Positions 7,501 to 10,202 of a DNA stretch of 10,202 nt are shown piece by piece. The DNA comes from an uncultured Ruminococcus sp. (lineage in GTDB: Bacteria; Bacillota; Clostridia; Oscillospirales; Ruminococcaceae): the NCBI GenBank assembly GCA_947589205.1, contig CANQCJ010000067.1, forward strand, positions 1 to 10,202, in the 5' to 3' direction. The first letter of the stretch is position 1, and every line of letters starts with the position of its first letter. Under the pieces are notes generated by a model. The model saw only the letters and a list, made by a program, of their open reading frames with translations, had not been told where the DNA came from and made no database searches. The position numbers and the translations under genes are program-made.

Positions 7501-10202
7501 CTTCCGGTTCGCCCGTGCCGTCAACTCTGTTCTGCGCGTCTTTCAGACTTTCTACCTTTATTTCCGGCGTTGTACCGTCAGCGGCAGTGCCAAGATGCCA
7601 TACCTGCGGGTCACTTCCGCTGTAGTCCACAAGGTCGAATCGCGGGTCGATGTAATCTTTTACTGTGTAGTCGGAGAGGGGACGCTTTATATCATTGAGT
7701 ATCGTTGTGAACGCAGTGCTAAGCTCCGCTTCGTCCTTTGCCGTGTAAACAAAATGCTGATATGTCGGATCTTTTTTAAGATCATCTAAACTGCCGGTAT
7801 CTTTTGTCAAATCTGCGTTGACCTTGTTATTTTTGTCGCCGGCAAGTGTGGCTAAGAATTTCGCGGCGGAGGAAAATTCCGTTTTGTTTGCCGTCTCGGA
7901 AACCGAACCGGTCGAAAGCATTACACAATATATAGTGTAGTCCTCGTCCTTTAATACGTCCGCCCATTCTTTGGCAAGGTTTTCAGGGGCAATACTTGTA
8001 TTAGTAGGATCCGGCTGAGCTTTGCCATCTGTAATATGTCCTTTAACTTTTTTGTAATCACTATTTGATTCATTACCATTTGCTGAGTTTATAGTGTCGC
8101 GTCCATCGGTAAATATTATAAGGTATTTATCATTTGTTGAACCTTCGGTTTTTAGTTTTTCATTGAGCGTGTCATAATACGTTTTTAAGCCTGCCCATGT
8201 ATTCGTACCGCCCGTTAAGAAATAGTTATAGGCTGTTAAGTCACCATCTCCGCCAAGTGTGAATTTATCGGTGGTTTTGTCTTTTTCACCATCGGCTTTA
8301 AATCTCGCTTTTGTAAGATCTTTACCGTTTATTTTTTTATCATCAATTGTAGAGTTTCCTTTAATATCATCAGCGCTTACCCAGTCGAGAATTACTTGCT
8401 TTTTTAACTCTTCTTCAAGATCAAAAGGTGAATCTCCCATTCTGTTCGCACTGAATCTTACCGCGCCTATTTGGCTTTTAGCCGATGAGCTTTGAAGATC
8501 ACCGACAAAGCTGTTGAGAACATCATTAAGCGTGTCGGATTTTATCTTTGAATAATAGCTGTCATCCGACTCTAATGACCTGTAATAAACAAGTGAGCAC
8601 TGAGTACGGCAATTTTTGTATGTTTCCAAATAGCTGTCATAGCTACTGAAATCAACAGCTTCTGAACCTGTAATTTTAGTGTTACTGCCGCTGTTGAAAA
8701 AGCAGCGGAGACAGTTTTGGCTGTCTACATAAAAGCGAATGCTTCGCGGATCACCGGTATAGTTGTAATATTTGCCGCTGCTTGTGCCATCAGAACTATA
8801 ATTTACACTATTTACACTATTTCCGGCTAATATCATACCACCTGTTTTCGGATCTGCTATATCATAAGAACTCGGTACGGTCGCGATATCCGGTATTTTA
8901 TTGTCTCCAATATCTGTTTCATATTTTTTTATTCCCTCAAACGCTTTTCCTGTAGCAACATCTTCATTTGTAATATTTGACCAAACCTGAGCGGAATTGA
9001 CGTAATACCAACCTTTATTATCAGCAGTGTTGTTTCCTAATTCTTCATCTACACTTGCCATAACATTATTATCTTTATCCAAAGCATATTTAGGCGATTT
9101 ATTTATTTTTGTTAATTGAACTTTTTGAGATTTTTGAATACTATAAAAAGATCGTACATTATCTTCTCCTAAAAAACCACTAAAAATATAAATATCATCT
9201 AAATAAACAGAACTGTGTTGAATACCACTGCCAAATACTATTTCATTCGATTCACTATCGCTGTCTAAAGTATTTGTAGATGTACTATTTTTTCTACTAC
9301 CACCATTTAAATAAGAACTGATACTTGTAACTTTATTACCACCACTTGTTTTATGCTGAAATGTGAAAGTTATAACATCAGTACTTCCTGAACCATTAAG
9401 TTCTTTCGACAAGTTTGATATCTCTTTTTCAACGCTGTCTATTTTTTCATAAAATTTAAGTTTCATTTTACCAGAACTTTTAGCTAACTTCATTATATAA
9501 GCGTTTTGGTCGTCACCAATATGCAATATTTCTTGTTCTGCTGAACCTGATTTTGGAAAGCTACCCTGACTATTTATATTTATTGCAAAAGATATAGTAA
9601 ATGCATTTATACTACCGGGAGTTTCTGTAGAAAAAGGTGGGAAATAATTTAATTTAAAAGGATCTGTATCCGGATATTTTAATGAATAATTATTAGGTTC
9701 TTCAACCAAACGTTTACCATTATTATCGGCATTCTGCGATAAAGAAGTTTCACCATCACCGTCTGTGTCAAGTAATATTAAACTTTCATCGGTATTAGTT
9801 GGATCAATTGCATTTGATAATAATGAATCAATATCATACCCTAAACCATCAAAAGCTTCTCGAGTTGCAAAAGGATAAAAACCAATCAGATTTTTACAGA
9901 GTTCATTACTCTTTAAACTTTGAATAGGGTCAGAGATTTCAGTCTGTACAGAGCTATCCCAAAAACCAAGCGGGACAAATTCGTCAACGCTGGGGCGGTT
10001 TTCGTAGACGTAATATTGATAGTCGCTGTAGCTTATGCGGTCGTTGTCGGTGTTAGCCGGGTTTAGGATTTTTTCGACAACATCTTCGGGGAGATAGCCG
10101 TCGACTTCTAATTCTTTTAATTGTTCGGGAGTGGTAACGGGAATGCTGTCTTCGTCGGTTATTCCCGCGGTTGAGAGAACGCTGCTGAGATCCAACGGTT
10201 TA
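4562..10202 (-). CDS. Giant sortase-anchored surface protein (LamG-like, vWA, FctA-type pilin domain), N-terminus outside window
   Basis: At least 1877 aa (numbered here from a TTG at 10195) are visible, but the frame stays open to the window edge (K-P precede that codon) and no signal peptide is seen, so the start lies beyond 10202. Order of parts: a weak Asp-rich Ca-binding-like motif at D50-D58; a TSP3/EF-hand-like DTDGDGE at 143-149; a LamG-like (concanavalin A-like) fold at about 195-351; a vWA domain about 486-835; a beta-rich stalk 836-1650 without domains I can name, containing KNDFIGGNSILTNG (984-997) that typically follows vWA in Clostridial adhesins; an FctA/Spy0128-like isopeptide domain 1651-1831; sorting signal LPSAG 1837-1841; a membrane helix 1848-1865; and a basic tail NRRKKRAGENS. 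It is probably an adhesin or pilus-like protein attached to peptidoglycan by sortase. There is no recognisable terminator before the ileS promoter. The ligand is unknown. Confidence 0.93.
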   Translation of the reverse strand, partial: KPLDLSSVLSTAGITDEDSIPVTTPEQLKELEVDGYLPEDVVEKILNPANTDNDRISYSDYQYYVYENRPSVDEFVPLGFWDSSVQTEISDPIQSLKSNELCKNLIGFYPFATREAFDGLGYDIDSLLSNAIDPTNTDESLILLDTDGDGETSLSQNADNNGKRLVEEPNNYSLKYPDTDPFKLNYFPPFSTETPGSINAFTISFAININSQGSFPKSGSAEQEILHIGDDQNAYIMKLAKSSGKMKLKFYEKIDSVEKEISNLSKELNGSGSTDVITFTFQHKTSGGNKVTSISSYLNGGSRKNSTSTNTLDSDSESNEIVFGSGIQHSSVYLDDIYIFSGFLGEDNVRSFYSIQKSQKVQLTKINKSPKYALDKDNNVMASVDEELGNNTADNKGWYYVNSAQVWSNITNEDVATGKAFEGIKKYETDIGDNKIPDIATVPSSYDIADPKTGGMILAGNSVNSVNYSSDGTSSGKYYNYTGDPRSIRFYVDSQNCLRCFFNSGSNTKITGSEAVDFSSYDSYLETYKNCRTQCSLVYYRSLESDDSYYSKIKSDTLNDVLNSFVGDLQSSSAKSQIGAVRFSANRMGDSPFDLEEELKKQVILDWVSADDIKGNSTIDDKKINGKDLTKARFKADGEKDKTTDKFTLGGDGDLTAYNYFLTGGTNTWAGLKTYYDTLNEKLKTEGSTNDKYLIIFTDGRDTINSANGNESNSDYKKVKGHITDGKAQPDPTNTSIAPENLAKEWADVLKDEDYTIYCVMLSTGSVSETANKTEFSSAAKFLATLAGDKNNKVNADLTKDTGSLDDLKKDPTYQHFVYTAKDEAELSTAFTTILNDIKRPLSDYTVKDYIDPRFDLVDYSGSDPQVWHLGTAADGTTPEIKVESLKDAQNRVDGTGEPEEPEEIDGSFEKTDTAGETYYEYTPKATKNGTVNGKARLYYDSDNGMYYLAWVDQVIPGYTKPVDSDVDDEPDKLDIWQSVITVRAKNDFIGGNSILTNGNAENMNYVYNPEDVLYVNKTNESDIKTPAEYEALADKTGYTAVLQASSGIDRARDVYQKGDPVLDKYGQLVSPTDTVVANDSHDGTKRYEHPSKGFPRTTVNVRLLKLKTTPLKGVSYLGEGLAPTQLLKDLEDNVTPSYYLEYLARYAKCVYKGSTEGKTLKALLNEWLGFLVDKDGNVASAGTTETHNSFAIPYIYLPSTGTDDDWGLPGINTQNNAGDDTNQKDVVGILEYSWERIHSPGYVKDNTSELVIQTTENLTYSLTVKFIPFKDTEIAGLYNSGHKFYFVDDEFVNNTEKYDDIGSEVRYKKLAKSNRYDYLTESETSDKAFITDGDYKYNLQATVDTDNKAQYPNTYAEYNKNEYKPVVGNEQLETAVNYGTSDGTEIKPNELDNSLSAGSTYTKDIISGGLALELRVKGSDLAGFETEYKAKGFELEATRYFTDTTVLEKKDADVSGEKYTLKFKLDESTIPAAGSRSDNRYYSVFAYLASYTSTGTTNDAGEYNHFNKGVQVKDSDGNSTGDPTYDLPIGTYVIEYTKDSKPVTSTGSSNFTKISADTSPTAFKTDYFEKNVITGINDTRAGSTGNEITDDNIMDFAAPAVAEEDTDKSTVTFYLGTQKETTAPVGKKGDYEEGDDYIDNRLGVILLTYGDESLSISKTVENTEEADKLDITWCFKVEVTCEFDTTFTDIYDEINKSKAAKESFFKNVTLYTKADDKVGVTVDADYYSTNHLGYNGQNSGSGGNIVTIRTDVYLKQGQTIVFNNIEPPEGASFTGYKVSEVTTEENPEYKVMNGSKELAKTEINDEGETKYLYTLSGVIEPGTSADFINYFPSTTVELPSAGGVGRYRIIAIGSVVMMLGAVLLVLTNRRKKRAGENS
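4565..4690 (-). other. LPxTG-like cell-wall sorting signal (LPSAG) of the surface protein
   Basis: CTG CCG AGC GCG GGC (4687-4673) encodes LPSAG, followed by GGVGRYR, a hydrophobic helix (IIAIGSVVMMLGAVLLVL) and the basic tail NRRKKRAGENS. The layout is that of a sortase substrate, with Ala in place of the usual Thr at the cleavage position. Its position at the extreme end shows the C-terminus of the gene is intact. Confidence 0.9.
4703..5245 (-). other. FctA/Spy0128-like pilin isopeptide domain (residues ~1651-1831)
   Basis: The segment begins with a strand ending SISKTVEN and ends with SGVIEPGTSADFINYFP, the pattern of Gram-positive pilin (FctA/Spy0128) domains. Those domains normally form an internal Lys-Asn bond. 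Candidate partners are K1657 in SISKTV and N1828 in DFINYF. The interior (IEPPEGASFTGYKVSEV, 1764-1780) fits the usual Pro-Gly-Ala-Tyr-Val-Glu strand. C1673 and C1680 (WCFKVEVTC) lie close together, which is unusual. The bond itself is an inference. Confidence 0.65.
7691..8740 (-). other. von Willebrand factor A domain with degenerate MIDAS (residues ~486-835)
   Basis: Core strands and helices are recognisable: SIRFYVDS (485-492), DTLNDVLNSFVGDLQ (554-568), QIGAVRFS (575-582), GGTNTWAGL (662-670), YLIIFTDGRD (691-700), YTIYCVML (753-760) and a final TAKDEAELSTAFTTILNDI (818-836). The metal-site Thr (GGTN) and Asp (FTDG) are kept, but the DxSxS motif expected after the first strand is replaced by D491-S-Q-N-C. 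Between strand 1 and helix 1 is an insertion of about 60 residues that holds four cysteines (495, 498, 529, 533). A second insertion (583-655) precedes GGTN. Confidence 0.75.
8801..8822. repeat. Short 9-nt tandem repeat in the surface-protein gene
   Basis: ATTTACACT occurs twice in tandem (8801-8809, 8810-8818) followed by ATTT, coding NSVNSVN on the - strand. It is in frame (9 nt), so copy-number change would only add or remove three residues. Confidence 0.8.
9143..9613 (-). other. LamG/concanavalin A-like fold (residues ~195-351)
   Basis: Residues 195-351 show the alternating strand pattern of bacterial LamG-like (Laminin_G_3) modules: AFTISFAININ, EILHIGDDQNAYIMKL, GKMKLKFYEK, DVITFTFQHK, SISSYLNGG, NEIVFGSGIQ and a closing YLDDIYIFSGFLGEDNVRSFY. 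Such folds often bind carbohydrate or host glycoproteins. It lies entirely in the AT-rich part of the gene. No catalytic residues of a glycosidase are evident. Confidence 0.65.

Larger units (their letters stand above)
8041..9960. other. AT-rich segment inside the surface-protein gene
   Basis: Hand counts give about 25% G+C in 9061-9300, 32% in 8881-8940, 35% in 8401-8460 and 30% in 8041-8100. The same gene has about 48% in 10021-10140 and 54% in 7201-7320. The right boundary near 9960 is abrupt. The segment encodes roughly residues 80-720 (LamG-like domain and first part of vWA). Reading frame is unbroken across both edges. Confidence 0.75.

Noticed and set aside
7491..7513. Repeated TTCCGGTTC-type bases coding PEEPEE, considered as a DNA repeat element
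   Set aside because: It is only about two copies of a short codon pattern in a linker, explained by the protein sequence.
10193..10195. TTG at 10195 as the true start of the surface protein
   Set aside because: The frame stays open to the edge and no signal peptide follows, though the C-terminal sorting signal requires a secreted protein.

Overview
The window looks like a chromosomal piece of a Gram-positive Clostridia member, most probably an Oscillospiraceae/Ruminococcus-like gut commensal. The evidence is a T-box leader controlling an aminoacyl-tRNA synthetase, a long eukaryal-type (type 2) isoleucyl-tRNA synthetase, a NarL/LuxR-type two-component pair of the kind common in these bacteria, and a giant cell-wall-anchored surface protein with a sortase signal. 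The genus-level placement is an inference from sequence style, not from a search.

Left end, + strand (1-1069): the 3' end of a sensor histidine kinase gene overlaps by 4 nt (ATGA) the gene of its cognate response regulator. The response regulator is broken. The receiver domain (465-797) and the LuxR-type DNA-binding half (794-1069) lie in different frames, and about eight or nine residues that normally link them are missing, as expected from a deletion of roughly 25 nt (or an assembly error). A bidirectional terminator (1077-1113) closes this operon and the convergent ileS gene.

Middle, - strand (1113-4543): ileS (1035 aa) is preceded by a near-perfect sigma-70 promoter and a complete class I T-box riboswitch. 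The T-box has Stem I with loop-E elements, an AUC (Ile) specifier, the GGGUGGU acceptor-binding motif and a strong intrinsic terminator. ileS expression should therefore rise when uncharged tRNA-Ile accumulates. A second terminator-like hairpin lies inside the leader.

Right half, - strand (4562-10202): one enormous open frame of at least 1877 codons runs off the window edge, so its N-terminus and signal peptide are missing. It encodes a sortase-anchored surface protein with a LamG-like lectin fold, a von Willebrand factor A domain with a degenerate metal site and a local cysteine cluster, a long beta-rich stalk, an FctA/Spy0128-like pilin isopeptide domain, and a C-terminal LPSAG sorting signal with a membrane helix and positive tail. 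The part coding for residues ~80-720 is strikingly AT-rich compared with the rest of the gene and window, suggesting a mosaic gene. No terminator separates this gene from the ileS promoter.

The three units appear functionally independent (signalling, translation, cell surface). No CRISPR array, tRNA, rRNA, insertion sequence or phage gene was seen. I found no wholly new system. The most unusual points are the broken regulator with a -1 slippery heptamer exactly at the break, the cysteine-rich degenerate vWA site, the AT-rich island in the surface protein, and the extra hairpin in the T-box leader.
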